A stretch of DNA of 54,361 nt from Hyphomicrobiales bacterium (GTDB lineage: Bacteria > Pseudomonadota > Alphaproteobacteria > Rhizobiales > Rhizobiaceae). The notes beneath the pieces are model-generated. The model was given only the letters and a program-made list of their open reading frames with translations, was not told where the DNA came from and made no database searches. Positions within the stretch are counted from its first letter, which is position 1. Every line of letters starts with the position of its first letter. Shown piece by piece: positions 26,134 through 35,994 of this stretch. Location of the stretch: positions 1 through 54,361 of the forward strand of contig UBTA01000089.1 of assembly GCA_900468065.1 (NCBI GenBank). Direction: 5' to 3'. The translations under genes and the position numbers were made by a program.

Positions 26134-28494
26134 ATGAATGTCACCGACCTGACATTTCTGGCCCTCTGCCTTCCTTTCCTGGGCGCGCTCGTCGCACCTT
26201 TGCTGACACGAACGCTTGGCCACAATGCCGCCTGGGTGCTCGCCCTCATTCCGGCTGCGATCTTTGTCCATTTTGCCGGTTTTACCGCCGAAATCGCCCA
26301 GGGCACGGCGATCACCGGCGGCTACACATGGGTACCGTCCTTCAACGTCCGGTTTTCCTGGCTGATCGACGGCCTGTCGCTGAGCTTCATCCTGCTGATT
26401 TCGGGCATCGGCGCGCTGATCGTGTTCTATGCCGGTGGATACTTGAAGGGCCATCCGCATCAGGGCCGCTTTTTCTCGTTCCTGCTGATGTTCATGGGAT
26501 CGATGCTGGGGCTGGTCGCCTCCGACAGCTTCCTGATGCTGTTTATCTTCTGGGAGCTGACTTCGATCACCTCGTTCTTGTTGATCGGTTTCGACCATCA
26601 CCGCGATGCCGCGCGCCGTGCCGCTTTTCAGGCGCTGGTCGTCACCGGCGGTGGCGGGCTGTTCCTGCTCGCGGGCCTGATCGTGCTCTGGAACATTTCC
26701 GGCGTCACCCAGTTCTCGGCGCTGATGGCGTTTGGTCCGGTGGTCAAGGCAAGTCCGCTTTATCTCGCAGCGCTCGTTCTGGTGCTCGGCGGTGCCTTTA
26801 CCAAATCGGCGCAGTTTCCGTTCCATTTCTGGCTGCCGAATGCCATGGAAGCGCCGACCCCGGTTTCCGCCTATCTGCATTCGGCGACCATGGTGAAAGC
26901 CGGCGTCTACCTGCTGATGCGGCTCAACCCCGTGCTCGGTGGCACGGCGGAATGGCAGATCATCCTGCCGGCATTCGGTGCCGCTACCCTCGTCATCGGC
27001 GCGCTTCTCGCCGTGCGCCAGACCGACCTCAAGCTGATGCTCGCCTATACAACAATGTCGTCGCTTGGGCTTCTGGTGATGCTCACCGGCTTCGGTTCGC
27101 CCTACGCCATCGAGGCGGCGGTGCTCTATCTCGTTGCGCATTCGCTGTTCAAGGGGGCGCTCTTCATGGTGGCGGGCATCATCGATCATGAGACCGGCAC
27201 GCGCGACATCACCCGTCTCGGCGGGCTGCGTGTCGCCATGCCGCTGACCTTTGCGATTGCGCTCGCCGCCGCCATTTCGATGGGCGGCCTGCCGCCATTC
27301 TTCGGCTTTCTGGCCAAGGAAGAGGTTTATGCCGCGCTGTCGTCCTTCGATCCGCGCTCGATCGGCTTTGCCATTCTCACTGTAATCGGCAATGCGCTGA
27401 TGTTTGCCGTAGCCTTTGCCGTGGCGCTGAAGCCGTTCGCTGGAAAGACTGTCGCCACACCCAAACATGCGCATGAGGCACCCGTGCTGCTCTGGCTCGG
27501 GCCTGCCGTTCTAGCGCTGGCCGGGCTTGTGGCCGCCGCACTGTCGACTACCGTCCATACGTTGTTCTCCACGCCGATGGCCTCTGCGATTGCCGGCGAG
27601 CCGCGCACGGTCGCTATTTCGCTTATTCCCCATATCGGCGTGCCGCTGGCGCTGTCCGGCCTCACCGTTGTCCTCGGTATTGCCCTTTACGTCGGTCTTG
27701 CACAGGTGAGGGCGGCCGTCGCCTCGGTTCTCGCCTGGATCGGCTGGGGGCCGGACCGCGGCTTCGATCAGGCCATCCGCGGTCTCCTTCGTTTGTCCTT
27801 TGCCATCACCCGGCGGCTGCAGAATGGCAGGCTGGATAGCTACATGACCATGACGTTTGTGGCGATTGCGGTCGTTCTGCTCGTGCCGCCGTTCGTCTTC
27901 GGCGAACTGGCGCTGGCGCCCGTCTTTCCGTCCATTCCGCTGCACGAATTGGCCATCATGATCATTGCCGTGATCGGTCTGTTTGCCGTCGTCCTCGCCA
28001 AGGACCGGCTGACGGCAATCGTGTCGCTGGGTATCCAGGGCTTTTCGGTCGCGGTCATCTTCCTGCTCTACGGCGCGCCGGATCTGGCCTTCACCCAGTT
28101 CATGATCGAAACGCTGGCTGTCGTCATCCTGGCGCTGGTCATGACACGGCTCAAGCTTTCGCCGTCGGATCACCGTCCGTTCCGCCAGACCCTGCCGGAT
28201 GCTGCGATCGCGATTGCCTGCGGGCTGGGCGCCGGGCTGCTGCTGCTCAAGGTGACGCAAGTGCCGTTCAATACGGCGCTGTCGGATTTCTTCGCGCAAT
28301 ATTCCAAAACCGTCGCCCACGGCGCCAATATCGTCAACGTCATCATCGTCGATTTCCGCGGCACGGATACGCTGGGCGAGATTGCCGTGGTGATGATTGC
28401 CGGGCTTGCCGTCCTCTCGCTGGTGCGGCTGCGGGCAGGCTCGATGCGCCGCATTGCCGATAATGATCCCGATGCTGAGGAGGCCGGCCGATGA
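26134..28494 (+). CDS. mnhA: Monovalent cation/proton antiporter subunit A (Mrp/Pha)
   Basis: 786 residues with about 20 membrane helices. The complex I-like proton pump core includes [40 protein letters not shown] and [17 protein letters not shown], with the conserved Glu and Lys residues. The C-terminal region (about 600-780) holds the MrpB-like DUF4040 segment ([20 protein letters not shown]). Subunit A is the largest part of a multi-subunit antiporter that exports sodium or potassium against protons. The next gene starts inside its last codons (ATGA overlap), so the seven genes are translationally coupled. Confidence 0.96.
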   Translation: MNVTDLTFLALCLPFLGALVAPLLTRTLGHNAAWVLALIPAAIFVHFAGFTAEIAQGTAITGGYTWVPSFNVRFSWLIDGLSLSFILLISGIGALIVFYAGGYLKGHPHQGRFFSFLLMFMGSMLGLVASDSFLMLFIFWELTSITSFLLIGFDHHRDAARRAAFQALVVTGGGGLFLLAGLIVLWNISGVTQFSALMAFGPVVKASPLYLAALVLVLGGAFTKSAQFPFHFWLPNAMEAPTPVSAYLHSATMVKAGVYLLMRLNPVLGGTAEWQIILPAFGAATLVIGALLAVRQTDLKLMLAYTTMSSLGLLVMLTGFGSPYAIEAAVLYLVAHSLFKGALFMVAGIIDHETGTRDITRLGGLRVAMPLTFAIALAAAISMGGLPPFFGFLAKEEVYAALSSFDPRSIGFAILTVIGNALMFAVAFAVALKPFAGKTVATPKHAHEAPVLLWLGPAVLALAGLVAAALSTTVHTLFSTPMASAIAGEPRTVAISLIPHIGVPLALSGLTVVLGIALYVGLAQVRAAVASVLAWIGWGPDRGFDQAIRGLLRLSFAITRRLQNGRLDSYMTMTFVAIAVVLLVPPFVFGELALAPVFPSIPLHELAIMIIAVIGLFAVVLAKDRLTAIVSLGIQGFSVAVIFLLYGAPDLAFTQFMIETLAVVILALVMTRLKLSPSDHRPFRQTLPDAAIAIACGLGAGLLLLKVTQVPFNTALSDFFAQYSKTVAHGANIVNVIIVDFRGTDTLGEIAVVMIAGLAVLSLVRLRAGSMRRIADNDPDAEEAGR

Positions 28495-28910
28495 AATCGC
28501 TGATTTTCCGCACCATTGCCCCGGTCATCGTCAGCGTGATGATATTGTTTTCGATCTTCGTTCTGTTGCGCGGCCATAACGAGCCGGGCGGCGGCTTCAT
28601 CGGCGGGCTGATCGCCGTTGCCGCCCTGTCGATCTACGGCATTGCCTTTGGCGTCGAGACGGTGCGGCGGGCCATCGTCTTTCACCCGCTGTCGATCGCC
28701 GGCGCGGGGCTGCTTCTCGCAACATTGTCCGGCCTTTTGTCGATGGTCTTCCATGTACCGTTCATGACCGGACTATGGGTCTATCCGGTGGTTCTCGGCG
28801 AAGAAATCCCGCTGTCGAGCGTCATGACGTTCGATATCGGCGTCTATCTGGTCGTGGTCGGTGCGGTCACCTCCATTGCCCTCTCGCTTGAGGAAAGGGG
28901 GGAAGACTGA
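28491..28910 (+). CDS. mnhB: Cation/proton antiporter subunit B
   Basis: 139 residues, four membrane helices. Family hallmarks are [20 protein letters not shown] and [20 protein letters not shown]. It overlaps subunit A by ATGA and its own stop overlaps the start of subunit C. The order ABCDEFG is that of rhizobial pha1-type operons, in which A and B are separate rather than fused. The subunit is a membrane part of the antiporter needed for alkali and salt tolerance and, in Sinorhizobium, for nodule invasion (family knowledge). Confidence 0.95.
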   Translation: MKSLIFRTIAPVIVSVMILFSIFVLLRGHNEPGGGFIGGLIAVAALSIYGIAFGVETVRRAIVFHPLSIAGAGLLLATLSGLLSMVFHVPFMTGLWVYPVVLGEEIPLSSVMTFDIGVYLVVVGAVTSIALSLEERGED

Positions 28911-29287
28911 TGGAACCCGTTTTTGCCGTTCTGACCGGCATCTTCCTCTCTGTGGCCGTCTACCTGCTGTTGTCGAAATACATCATCCGCATGCTGCTCG
29001 GCGTCGCCATTCTCGGCAATGCGGTCAATCTGCTGATCTTCACCAGCGGCCGCATCATGCGCGAGGTGCCGCCGGTGATCGGGGCAGGGCTCGACGTTCC
29101 CGCTGGTGCGACCGCCAATCCGTTGCCGCAGGCGCTGATCCTCACGGCAATCGTGATTTCCTTCTCGTTCTTCGCCTTCCTTCTGGTGCTGTCCTGGCGC
29201 GCCTATAGCGTTCTGGAAACGGACAACACCGATGCAATGCTCGTGGCCGAGCCGGACAACGTCCAGCCGCCGCCGCTTGGATACTGA
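28910..29287 (+). CDS. mnhC: Cation/proton antiporter subunit C
   Basis: 125 residues with three membrane helices, equivalent to complex I NuoK. The segment LLLSKYIIRMLLGVAILGNA followed by VNLLIFTSG is the NuoK-like core and DVPAGATANPLPQALILTAI is the loop leading to the last helix with the conserved PLPQALILTAIVI. Starts by overlap with the stop of subunit B and ends 5 bp before subunit D. It forms part of the proton path of the complex. Confidence 0.95.
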   Translation: MEPVFAVLTGIFLSVAVYLLLSKYIIRMLLGVAILGNAVNLLIFTSGRIMREVPPVIGAGLDVPAGATANPLPQALILTAIVISFSFFAFLLVLSWRAYSVLETDNTDAMLVAEPDNVQPPPLGY

Positions 29288-29292
29288 CAGAC

Positions 29293-30852
29293 ATGGCCGT
29301 TTCCTCCTCTCCCGCCGATCTCTCTGCAGCTCTGGTTCTTCAGCCGGTGGCAGCGCTCGACTGGCTGGTGATCCTGCCGGTCGCCTGGTGCCTCGCCATC
29401 GGCGCCATTCTGCTGATGATCCGCCACAAGAGTTTGGCGCAGCCGCTGGTCGCGGTTCTAGGTCTTGCAGCTCTGGTGGCGCTGGACGCGGCGCTTCTCT
29501 GGCATGTCGTCCAGAGTGGACCGGTGACGATGGTGATGGGCCGCTGGCTACCGCCGTTCGGCATCGCGTTCACGGTTGATCTGACCGGCGCTCTGTTTGC
29601 GCTGACATCAGCCGTGGTGGCGCTGGTGGGCGCGGTCGCTGCCATCGACGACATCAATGTCAGCGGCAGGCGCTATGGCTTCTACCCTTTCCTGCTGCTG
29701 CTCATGGCCGGCGTCAGTGGCGCGTTTCTGACCGGCGACGTTTTCAATCTCTATGTCTGGTTCGAGGTGCTGCTGATCTCGTCCTTCGGCCTCTTGGTGC
29801 TGGGCTCCGAGCGCGAGCAGATCGATGGCGCGGTGAAATATGGTTTTCTCAACCTCGTTGCCACCACCCTGTTCCTGATCGCCACCGGCTATCTCTACGG
29901 CATCTTCGGCACGCTCAACATGGCCGATATCGCCCGCAAGGCGCCCGGCCTGCAGATGACGGCGCCGCTGGTGACGCTGACGGCGCTCTATATCCTCGCC
30001 TTCGCGATGAAGGCGGCGGCTTTCCCGGTGAATTTCTGGCTGCCGGCCTCCTATCACACGCCGCGTATCGTCGTGTCGGCGCTGTTTGCCGGCTTGCTCA
30101 CCAAGGTCGGGATCTATGCCCTGATCCGCATCGGCGTCATGCTGTTTCCGGCAGAGCTTGAGCAAATGAGCCTTGTCCTTGCGATCGTCGCGGCGCTGAC
30201 GATGCTGACCGGTTCGCTTGGCGCGCTGGCGCAGAGCGATACCCGCCGCCTGCTCGGTTATCTCGTCATTTCCGGTATCGGCGCCATGCTTGCCGGTATC
30301 GCCATCGGCGGGCCGGATGCGATCGGCGGGGTGATCTTCTATGCTGTGCATTCAATGCTGGTGATGACGGCGCTCTATCTGGCGGCCGGTGTCGCAGCCC
30401 GGTTGAGTGGCGGGTTTTCGCTGTCTGCCAGCGGCGGGCTCTATCGTCACCACCTGCTGTTTACGGCCCTCTCGCTGATGCTGTTTTTCTCGGTCTCCGG
30501 CCTGCCGCCATTTTCCGGCTTCTGGCCGAAGGTCATGCTGGTCAAGGCCGCCATCGATGGCGGCTCTTCCTGGCTGGCGGCTATCCTGCTGTTGTCCGGT
30601 TTTCTCACCATGATTGCCACCGGCCGGGTTTTCCTTCTGGCCTATTGGCGTCCGGTGGAGGCGCAGCCAGCGGGAGTACCGCAGCCGCTGGCGATCACCG
30701 CCCTGTTGCCGATCCTCGCCCTGACGGTATCAAGCGTTCTCATCGGGCTGTTTCCCGAAACCCTGCTGAACCTTGCCCGGCAGGCCGCTTCGACACTCAA
30801 CGAGCCGTCCGCCTATCTCCAATCCGTCTTCCCGGCGGGAGGTGCGCCATGA
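29293..30852 (+). CDS. mnhD: Cation/proton antiporter subunit D
   Basis: 519 residues with about 14 membrane helices, homologous to complex I NuoM/NuoN. FNLYVWFEVLLISSFGLLVL contains the conserved helix-5 Glu, and FAMKAAAFPVNFWLPASYHT the helix-7 Lys region. TKVGIYALIRIGVMLF is helix 8-like. The final codons overlap the ATG of subunit E. Subunit D with A forms the ion-translocating core. Confidence 0.95.
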   Translation: MAVSSSPADLSAALVLQPVAALDWLVILPVAWCLAIGAILLMIRHKSLAQPLVAVLGLAALVALDAALLWHVVQSGPVTMVMGRWLPPFGIAFTVDLTGALFALTSAVVALVGAVAAIDDINVSGRRYGFYPFLLLLMAGVSGAFLTGDVFNLYVWFEVLLISSFGLLVLGSEREQIDGAVKYGFLNLVATTLFLIATGYLYGIFGTLNMADIARKAPGLQMTAPLVTLTALYILAFAMKAAAFPVNFWLPASYHTPRIVVSALFAGLLTKVGIYALIRIGVMLFPAELEQMSLVLAIVAALTMLTGSLGALAQSDTRRLLGYLVISGIGAMLAGIAIGGPDAIGGVIFYAVHSMLVMTALYLAAGVAARLSGGFSLSASGGLYRHHLLFTALSLMLFFSVSGLPPFSGFWPKVMLVKAAIDGGSSWLAAILLLSGFLTMIATGRVFLLAYWRPVEAQPAGVPQPLAITALLPILALTVSSVLIGLFPETLLNLARQAASTLNEPSAYLQSVFPAGGAP

Positions 30853-31325
30853 CATTCCTTGTTGTCAATCTGCTGTTGATGCTGACCTGGGCGGCCGTGT
30901 CCGGCAGTTTTACCGTTCACAACCTGCTGCTCGGCTTTGCCGTTGGCGCGCTGTCGATCTGGCTGGTGCGCGAACAGTTTGCCGTGGCACGCCATCGTGT
31001 CCGCCCCGTCAAGCTGCTGTTGCTTGTCGCGCTGTTCTTCAAGGAACTGTCACTGTCGGCCATCAAGGTGGCGATCCTGGTGGTGCGGCCGAACATGCGG
31101 CTGCGGCCGGGCATCTTTGCCTTCCCGCTGTTGCTGACCCGTGATTTCGAGATCACCCTGCTGGCCAATCTGATTACCCTGACGCCGGGCACTCTGTCGG
31201 TCGGTGTCTCTGACGACCGCAAGACGCTGTATGTCCACGCGCTCGATTGCCACGATCCGGCTGCGGAAAAACGGGCAATTTCCAACGGCTTCGAGCGCCG
31301 CATCCGGGAGGCCTTTCCGCTATGA
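30849..31325 (+). CDS. mnhE: Cation/proton antiporter subunit E
   Basis: 158 residues, with two or three N-terminal membrane helices and a cytoplasmic C-terminus. The conserved [17 protein letters not shown] block identifies the MnhE family, and [17 protein letters not shown] closes it. The ATG overlaps the end of subunit D (ATGA), which decides the start over longer open frame. Its stop overlaps the start of subunit F. Confidence 0.94.
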   Translation: MTFLVVNLLLMLTWAAVSGSFTVHNLLLGFAVGALSIWLVREQFAVARHRVRPVKLLLLVALFFKELSLSAIKVAILVVRPNMRLRPGIFAFPLLLTRDFEITLLANLITLTPGTLSVGVSDDRKTLYVHALDCHDPAAEKRAISNGFERRIREAFPL

Positions 31326-31696
31326 GCGCCGCCGTCATCCTGTCCTCTTCGATCTATTTCGCGCTGGCTGCACTGTCGCTCGGACTGCTGCTGACGGTGG
31401 CGCGGATCCTGCGCGGACCGACCTTGCCCGACCGGGTGCTCGGCCTCGACATGCTGGTGGCGATCGCCATCGGCCTGATCGCCGTTCTTGCCATCAAGAG
31501 CGGCTTCAATCTCTATATCGACATCGCCATTGCGCTCAGCCTCGTCGGTTTCCTGGCAACCGTCGCCTTTGCCCGGTTCATCCTGGCGCGCGGCCTGTCG
31601 CCGGAAAAGGACAAGGGCGCAGGGCGCCTGCTACCTGCAGCGCAGAAGGCCAAGCGTGGCAAGCCGGTGCGCCGCACTAAAAAGGGAGCCCGGTAA
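31322..31696 (+). CDS. mnhF: Cation/proton antiporter subunit F
   Basis: 124 residues with three membrane helices. [20 protein letters not shown] is the signature (GP-x2-PDR-x2-ALD). The last about 30 residues form an extra basic tail ([20 protein letters not shown]) that is longer than usual for this subunit and may sit in the cytoplasm. ATGA overlap with subunit E sets the start; the stop overlaps the start of subunit G as TAATG. Confidence 0.94.
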   Translation: MSAAVILSSSIYFALAALSLGLLLTVARILRGPTLPDRVLGLDMLVAIAIGLIAVLAIKSGFNLYIDIAIALSLVGFLATVAFARFILARGLSPEKDKGAGRLLPAAQKAKRGKPVRRTKKGAR

Positions 31697-32058
31697 TGGA
31701 AGGTGATCCTAACATGCTGACTGCGCTCGCCGTCAGTGCGCTTTTGGTGATCGGCTCGCTGTTCAGCGTGCTGGCAGCGCTTGGGCTGCTGCGCTTCCCC
31801 GATCTCTATACGCGTATGCACGCAGCCTCCAAGGCCGGCACGATCGGCTCCGGCCTGCTGCTGCTCGCCGCCGGCATCCACGCGATGGATATCGCCATCC
31901 TGTTGCGCGCCCTTGCCGGTTTTGCCTTTTTCGTGCTGACGGCGCCGTTGTCGGCTCATCTGCTTGCCAAGGCCGCCCATCAGGCCGGGTACCGGCTGAC
32001 CAATCTGTCCGTGACCGACCAGATGCCGCAGGCCGGTCCAAAATCCGGCAACATTTAA
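31696..32058 (+). CDS. mnhG: Cation/proton antiporter subunit G
   Basis: 120 residues with three membrane helices. [20 protein letters not shown] is the MnhG signature. It is the last gene of the operon: the next 690 bp hold no gene. No clear intrinsic terminator is visible directly downstream. An in-frame ATG at 31714 (MLTALAVSA) could be the real start with GGTGATCC upstream, but the overlap with subunit F fits the pattern of the operon. Confidence 0.94.
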   Translation: MEGDPNMLTALAVSALLVIGSLFSVLAALGLLRFPDLYTRMHAASKAGTIGSGLLLLAAGIHAMDIAILLRALAGFAFFVLTAPLSAHLLAKAAHQAGYRLTNLSVTDQMPQAGPKSGNI

Positions 32059-32748
32059 ACCTGCCGAAAGCCGGGCTGATACTCTGCATAATCCGCACGC
32101 AACAGAACCGCGGGATTGTAGCGCGCTTTCCAGGTTGCCGCCTTTAATCGAACGCATTCTGACGTGAAGCATGAGGCTGGCCGAATCGCGTCAAGCGATG
32201 CCTGCTTTATCGCCTTGATCGCTTAAGCTGCCGAGTAGAGCACAAGACGATCAGGGCTTGGCATTCTTACTGGTGAAGACAATGTGGTTAACGGCAAGTA
32301 AACCCGTCTTTACTTCCAGAGTGGCGCGGCTCTGCGGCAAAATGTATCGTAATGTTTCCGTATATGCGCCACGGTGCAGCGCATTTGAAGATCAATAGGC
32401 TAAATCTCGCATAAATTATGATTGGACTTTTGCTCGATCAATGTTAATCGAGTAAAGGCAAAGTGTCCATTTCCATATTACTTCGTTCTGAAATTCCAGC
32501 ATGGGTTGTGATTATTGGTTGTTGCTTTGAGGCGCAGGGTTGTCCCGGCGCTTTGGTGACGGATTCCAAGCCCTGGGAATTGGGAGTATTATGAGGTTTG
32601 TCGTGGGTTTCTGTCGTTGCCGGGAGCAAAGCGCATCTGGCCCGGTGGGAAATCGTGATTTTGGGCACTTTCTCAAGATGGTTTAGCTGTGCCCGGGATA
32701 AACCCGTCGCGGGCATGTTTGAAGTGATTCCGATAGGAGAAAGAAAAA
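32059..32748 (+). promoter_or_regulatory. 690-bp gene-free leader upstream of mucR
   Basis: No credible open frame fills this stretch. It becomes AT-rich from about 32280 and contains CTCGAT/ATCGAG arms (32433-32438 and 32447-32452), several TATTA and AATTATGATT stretches, and a TGCCCG/CGGGCA pair near the mucR ribosome site (AGGAGAAAG). MucR/Ros genes are known to be autoregulated through AT-rich sites in a long leader, so this is probably the operator and untranslated leader; an sRNA is possible. Confidence 0.55.
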
Positions 32749-33180
32749 ATGACGGATCTACCGCTTGGCTCGGGCCACGATCTACTGGTTGAATTGACCG
32801 CCGAGATCGTCGCTGCCTATGTCAGCAATCATGTCGTGCCGGTCGCCGAACTTTCAACGCTGATCGGCGATGTCCATGCTGCGCTGAACAATACGAGCAG
32901 CCCGGCACCGGTCGCCGTTGTGATCGAAAAGCCGAAGCCTGCCGTTTCGGTGCGCAAGTCGGTTCAGGACGACCAGATCACCTGTTTGGAATGCGGCGGC
33001 ACGTTCAAGTCGCTGAAGCGCCACCTGATGACCCATCACACGCTGTCGCCGGAAGAATATCGCGAGAAGTGGGATCTGCCGTCGGACTATCCGATGGTCG
33101 CACCGGCCTATGCCGAAGCGCGCTCGCGCCTCGCCAAGGAAATGGGCCTCGGCCAGCGCCGCAAGCGCCGCGTCAAGTAA
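32749..33180 (+). CDS. mucR: MucR/Ros family zinc-finger transcriptional regulator
   Basis: 143 residues. The C2H2-like zinc site is Cys79, Cys82, His92 and His96/97 ([20 protein letters not shown]), followed by the conserved [20 protein letters not shown] block and a basic tail ([11 protein letters not shown]). The N-terminal domain ([19 protein letters not shown]) mediates oligomerisation. Family members bind AT-rich DNA and act like H-NS, controlling exopolysaccharide, motility and virulence or symbiosis genes in rhizobia. The window holds a polysaccharide operon with an AT-rich promoter region that could be a target. A terminator follows at 33210. Confidence 0.96.
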   Translation: MTDLPLGSGHDLLVELTAEIVAAYVSNHVVPVAELSTLIGDVHAALNNTSSPAPVAVVIEKPKPAVSVRKSVQDDQITCLECGGTFKSLKRHLMTHHTLSPEEYREKWDLPSDYPMVAPAYAEARSRLAKEMGLGQRRKRRVK

Positions 33181-33209
33181 GCGACGCGGATATCTGCTAT
33201 AAGACTTCC

Positions 33210-33243
33210 AAGCCGGTCTGGCTCCCACAGGCCGGCTTATTTG
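33210..33243 (+). terminator. Terminator after mucR
   Basis: AAGCCGG (33210-33216) pairs with CCGGCTT (33232-33238), with an inner CTG/CAG pair, followed by ATTTG. It starts 30 bp after the mucR stop. Confidence 0.7.
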
Positions 33244-33412
33244 TGGCCGAAGGCCAGCACAGAAAAACTGAGCGAGGAAAATATACCTATATTTTCTTTG
33301 AAAAACCTGAGAATCGTTAAGAAAACAACGGATAGTTGCAGGCGGCCGCTTTCTTTCATCCCCGTAATCACACTAGGGTGTATGAATTAATTCCTATCAA
33401 AGGGAGTAAGTC

Positions 33413-33883
33413 ATGCATCTGAGCAATTCACCTTATCCGCCCCCGTCTCAGAAACAGTCCCTGCCGGTGTTCGGCGGGAGGGGGGGAATGGGCCGGTATG
33501 CCATCTTGCCGCTGGGGACCGGGACGCTAGCCGATCCATGGGGCCCGGTCCTGTCTGTCGCCGCCCACCACAGATGCCGCCTTGTGCGGCAGGTGACGGC
33601 GGAGATGGTCATGCTGGTCGGCGAGCGCGTGCCGCTCAGGCGCGACCGCCGCCGCACCAGCTGCCATGTCCGGCAGATTTCCATGTATGTCTGCCATGTC
33701 GTCTTACAGATTTCGCTGACCGATATCGGCTATTCCTTCGGGCGTGATCGCACGACCGTCAGCCATGCCTGCAATGTCGTCGAGGACCGGCGCGACGACC
33801 AGGCCTTCGACGATTTCATCGCCGCGCTGGAACGCGTTGTTACCTGCTTCTTCGGCGCGCCGGGAGGGCGGGACCATGCGTGA
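33413..33883 (+). CDS. DnaA domain IV-like HTH protein
   Basis: 156 residues. Residues about 87-130 match the DNA-binding domain IV of DnaA: RQISMYVCHVVLQISLTDIG and YSFGRDRTTVSHACN, the latter parallel to the DnaA signature FGGRDHTTVxHA. The AAA+ ATPase part is absent, and the first 50 residues are Pro/Gly-rich. Stand-alone domain IV proteins occur in alphaproteobacteria next to DUF6456 genes; here the two frames overlap by 8 bp. They may bind DnaA boxes or act as repressors. A strong AGGGAGTAAGTC site sets the start. Confidence 0.85.
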   Translation: MHLSNSPYPPPSQKQSLPVFGGRGGMGRYAILPLGTGTLADPWGPVLSVAAHHRCRLVRQVTAEMVMLVGERVPLRRDRRRTSCHVRQISMYVCHVVLQISLTDIGYSFGRDRTTVSHACNVVEDRRDDQAFDDFIAALERVVTCFFGAPGGRDHA

Positions 33884-34718
33884 GGCAACAACCGACCCCC
33901 GCAGCGCGCAAAAGGACCTCGTCCGTTTCGTCCGTGCTGTCGTCACGCATGCTCCGGTCCGGCTGGAACCTGGCGAAGCGGGCGTGATGCGTGTTCTCCA
34001 CGGCAATGGCCCGCAGGGCGGCAAGCCACTGCGCCCGGTTGCTGGAGCCACGGTCGATGAGGCGCGCTCCCTCGGGCTGGTGAGCCTTGAAGGCGACATC
34101 ATTCGGCCAACGGCACAGGCACTGCCTTTCCTGCGCCGCGCCCTTGTGGGCTCGCCGGAGGCATTTCAGGAACAGCATCGCGACATCGAAACCGCAACCG
34201 TTACCGTCGAGGGCGTCCGTCAGGCGGTTCGGGTCAATCATCTGGAATCGCCGCTGGGTGCAGCCGCCCGGCTGAAGGAAAAATCCGGCCAGCCCTTTCT
34301 GCCGCCCGAAGCGATTACGGCGGGTGAGAGGCTGCATGCGGATTTTAACCGTGGACAATTACAGCCGCGGCTGACCATGCGTTACGAGCCGCTTTTATCG
34401 TCAAAGACCAGCGGAGGTGCGGGCAGGGCCGCTGATCTCAGCGATTCTGCAATGTCCGCGCGGTTTCGCGTCGGAAAGGCCATGGAGGCGATCGGACCGG
34501 AACTCTGCGGCGTGGCGCTGGATGTCTGCTGCTTTCAAAAGGGGCTTGAAATCGTCGAGCGGGAGCGGCAATGGCCGGCGCGTTCGGCCAAGCTGATGCT
34601 GCGCACCGCCTTGCTGGCACTCGCCCGCCATTACGCACCGCCACGGACGGATACAAGGAGGAACCATGCCTGGGGAGCAGATGGCTACCGGCCGGAAGCG
34701 GGCAATCTTGGTATTTAG
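33876..34718 (+). CDS. DUF6456 domain protein
   Basis: 280 residues. The C-terminal third, ELCGVALDVCCFQKGLEIVE and RSAKLMLRTALLALARHYAP, is the conserved core of DUF6456. The N-terminal part has a winged-helix-like pattern (VDEARSLGLVSLEGDIIRPT). Proteins of this family in Rhizobiales are of unknown function but regularly follow a DnaA domain IV-like gene, as here, where the ATG lies inside the stop of the preceding gene. The pair is probably co-translated. A nucleic-acid-binding role is an inference. Confidence 0.8.
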   Translation: MREATTDPRSAQKDLVRFVRAVVTHAPVRLEPGEAGVMRVLHGNGPQGGKPLRPVAGATVDEARSLGLVSLEGDIIRPTAQALPFLRRALVGSPEAFQEQHRDIETATVTVEGVRQAVRVNHLESPLGAAARLKEKSGQPFLPPEAITAGERLHADFNRGQLQPRLTMRYEPLLSSKTSGGAGRAADLSDSAMSARFRVGKAMEAIGPELCGVALDVCCFQKGLEIVERERQWPARSAKLMLRTALLALARHYAPPRTDTRRNHAWGADGYRPEAGNLGI

Positions 34719-35161
34719 GCGATAAGCTGGCGGGCAGCCTCGTCCTTGATCCGCTTGATCATCGAACGCAGGCCATTGGCGCGCTGCGCCGTCAGGTATT
34801 CGATCAGCCCCATGCGGCCAAACAGGTCGATGGCGTCGGTCTTGACGATATCGGAGGCATGCTGCCCGGAAAAGATCGACAGCACGATGGCGACCAGACC
34901 GCGCACGATATGCGCATCCGATTCGCCCTCGAAGGTCAGGATCGGGTCGCTTGCCGCCGGGCTGGCATGGGTGACCAGCCAGACCTGGCTAGCGCAGCCC
35001 TGAACCTTGTTCTCGGATGTGCGCTTGTCTTCCGGCATCTCCGGCAGCTTGCGGCCAAGCTCGATGACATAGCTCATCCGGTCCTGCCAATCGTCCAGAT
35101 AGGCGCAATTGTCGATGATCTCGGCAAGCGGGGTGATCGGCGATGTGTGCAGCTGGTCCAT
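34715..35161 (-). CDS. sufE: Cysteine desulfurization protein SufE
   Basis: 148 residues. The sulfur-accepting Cys56 is in KVQGCASQVWLV and the GLVAIVLSIFSGQ and ANGLRSMIKRI blocks fit the family. SufE takes persulfide sulfur from SufS for Fe-S cluster assembly. A start three codons earlier (MNGMDQ at 35170) is equally possible; neither has a good ribosome site. The suf operon itself is not in the window. The end overlaps the last 4 bp of the convergent DUF6456 gene. Confidence 0.93.
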   Translation of the reverse strand: MDQLHTSPITPLAEIIDNCAYLDDWQDRMSYVIELGRKLPEMPEDKRTSENKVQGCASQVWLVTHASPAASDPILTFEGESDAHIVRGLVAIVLSIFSGQHASDIVKTDAIDLFGRMGLIEYLTAQRANGLRSMIKRIKDEAARQLIA

Positions 35162-35228
35162 GCCGTTCATATAGGCGCGATGCGGAAAACTGTGAAGCGG
35201 TTTTCGAGCAGGCCGTGGGGATACAAAA

Positions 35229-35248
35229 CGTGATTTCACGATACGTGA
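35229..35248. promoter_or_regulatory. Overlapping CGTGA/TCACG palindromes
   Basis: Three half-sites, CGTGA (35229-35233), TCACG (35236-35240) and CGTGA (35244-35248), form two overlapping dyads in the gap between divergent sufE and the membrane protein gene. An operator is plausible; the regulator is unknown. Confidence 0.4.
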
Positions 35249-35379
35249 TGCCGCTCGAAAATACGCTGTTGTCGCAATCGCGCCAATCTGCAATTCTGAC
35301 GAGAAGATGTATCCATAGCCTGCCAACTGGCGGCTGGCCGTCAACCGCGTCTCGTCCGGTTCTGCTTTGGGGAACACAT

Positions 35380-35994
35380 ATGAGAACATCACCGCAACGG
35401 GAATGGGCGATCGATATTCTGGAGGCTGCGCCTTCCATCATTTTCCTGGCACTCTGGCGCGCCGGCCTCGACATGCGGTTGGCCGGCTGGACTGGCGCGG
35501 CGTTGGCCGCCATCCAGCTTATCGGGTTTTACCGTTTCCGCATTCCCGACAACCCGCTCATGCTGGGAATAAATGTTCACCTGCTGATCATCACCCCTTT
35601 GATCATGGCATCCCTAGCCATCGGCGCGCGTGAATTCAGCGATGCGCTGGTTGTCCATTCCTATCGCTGCGTGCTGGTTACCGTGTTTGTGGTGGGATGC
35701 GCTTTGACGCTTTCCTCCCGTCGAGGCTTCATCGGTGTCGATGGCCTTTCCAAAGCGGACCGATGGAGAAAATCGGCTATATTGTTGGTAGCGTCGGCAG
35801 TCGCGGTTCTGTGGGCCTTTTTCAACACAGGTTCTGCGTCTTTCGCCGTGGCGTTGCCGATGATCGGGTTATTCGCCTTGAGGCGTTTTCTGATTGCTCG
35901 CACGCTCGACAACAGCACTCGGTTAAGCGTCATTGTTGCGGTTGGCGGCGGATCTTCATTTCTTGCCGGAACGGAACAGGTCGAGAGGATCTAG
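35380..35994 (+). CDS. Membrane protein of unknown function
   Basis: 204 residues with about five to six predicted membrane helices (AIDILEAAPSIIFLALWRAG, LMLGINVHLLIITPLIMASL, CVLVTVFVVGCALTL, AILLVASAVAVLWAFF and others). I do not recognise a family. The ATG follows TTTGGGGAACAC. The last codons and the stop (GAG AGG ATC TAG) lie within the left arm of the palindromic element at 35987-36244, so the present C-terminus (TEQVERI) may have been created by its insertion. Confidence 0.7.
   Translation: MRTSPQREWAIDILEAAPSIIFLALWRAGLDMRLAGWTGAALAAIQLIGFYRFRIPDNPLMLGINVHLLIITPLIMASLAIGAREFSDALVVHSYRCVLVTVFVVGCALTLSSRRGFIGVDGLSKADRWRKSAILLVASAVAVLWAFFNTGSASFAVALPMIGLFALRRFLIARTLDNSTRLSVIVAVGGGSSFLAGTEQVERI

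Noticed and set aside
26050..28754. Large reverse-strand frames across the antiporter operon, rich in Arg, Gln and Asp
   Set aside because: They are antisense shadows of the membrane-protein codons and have no conserved motif.
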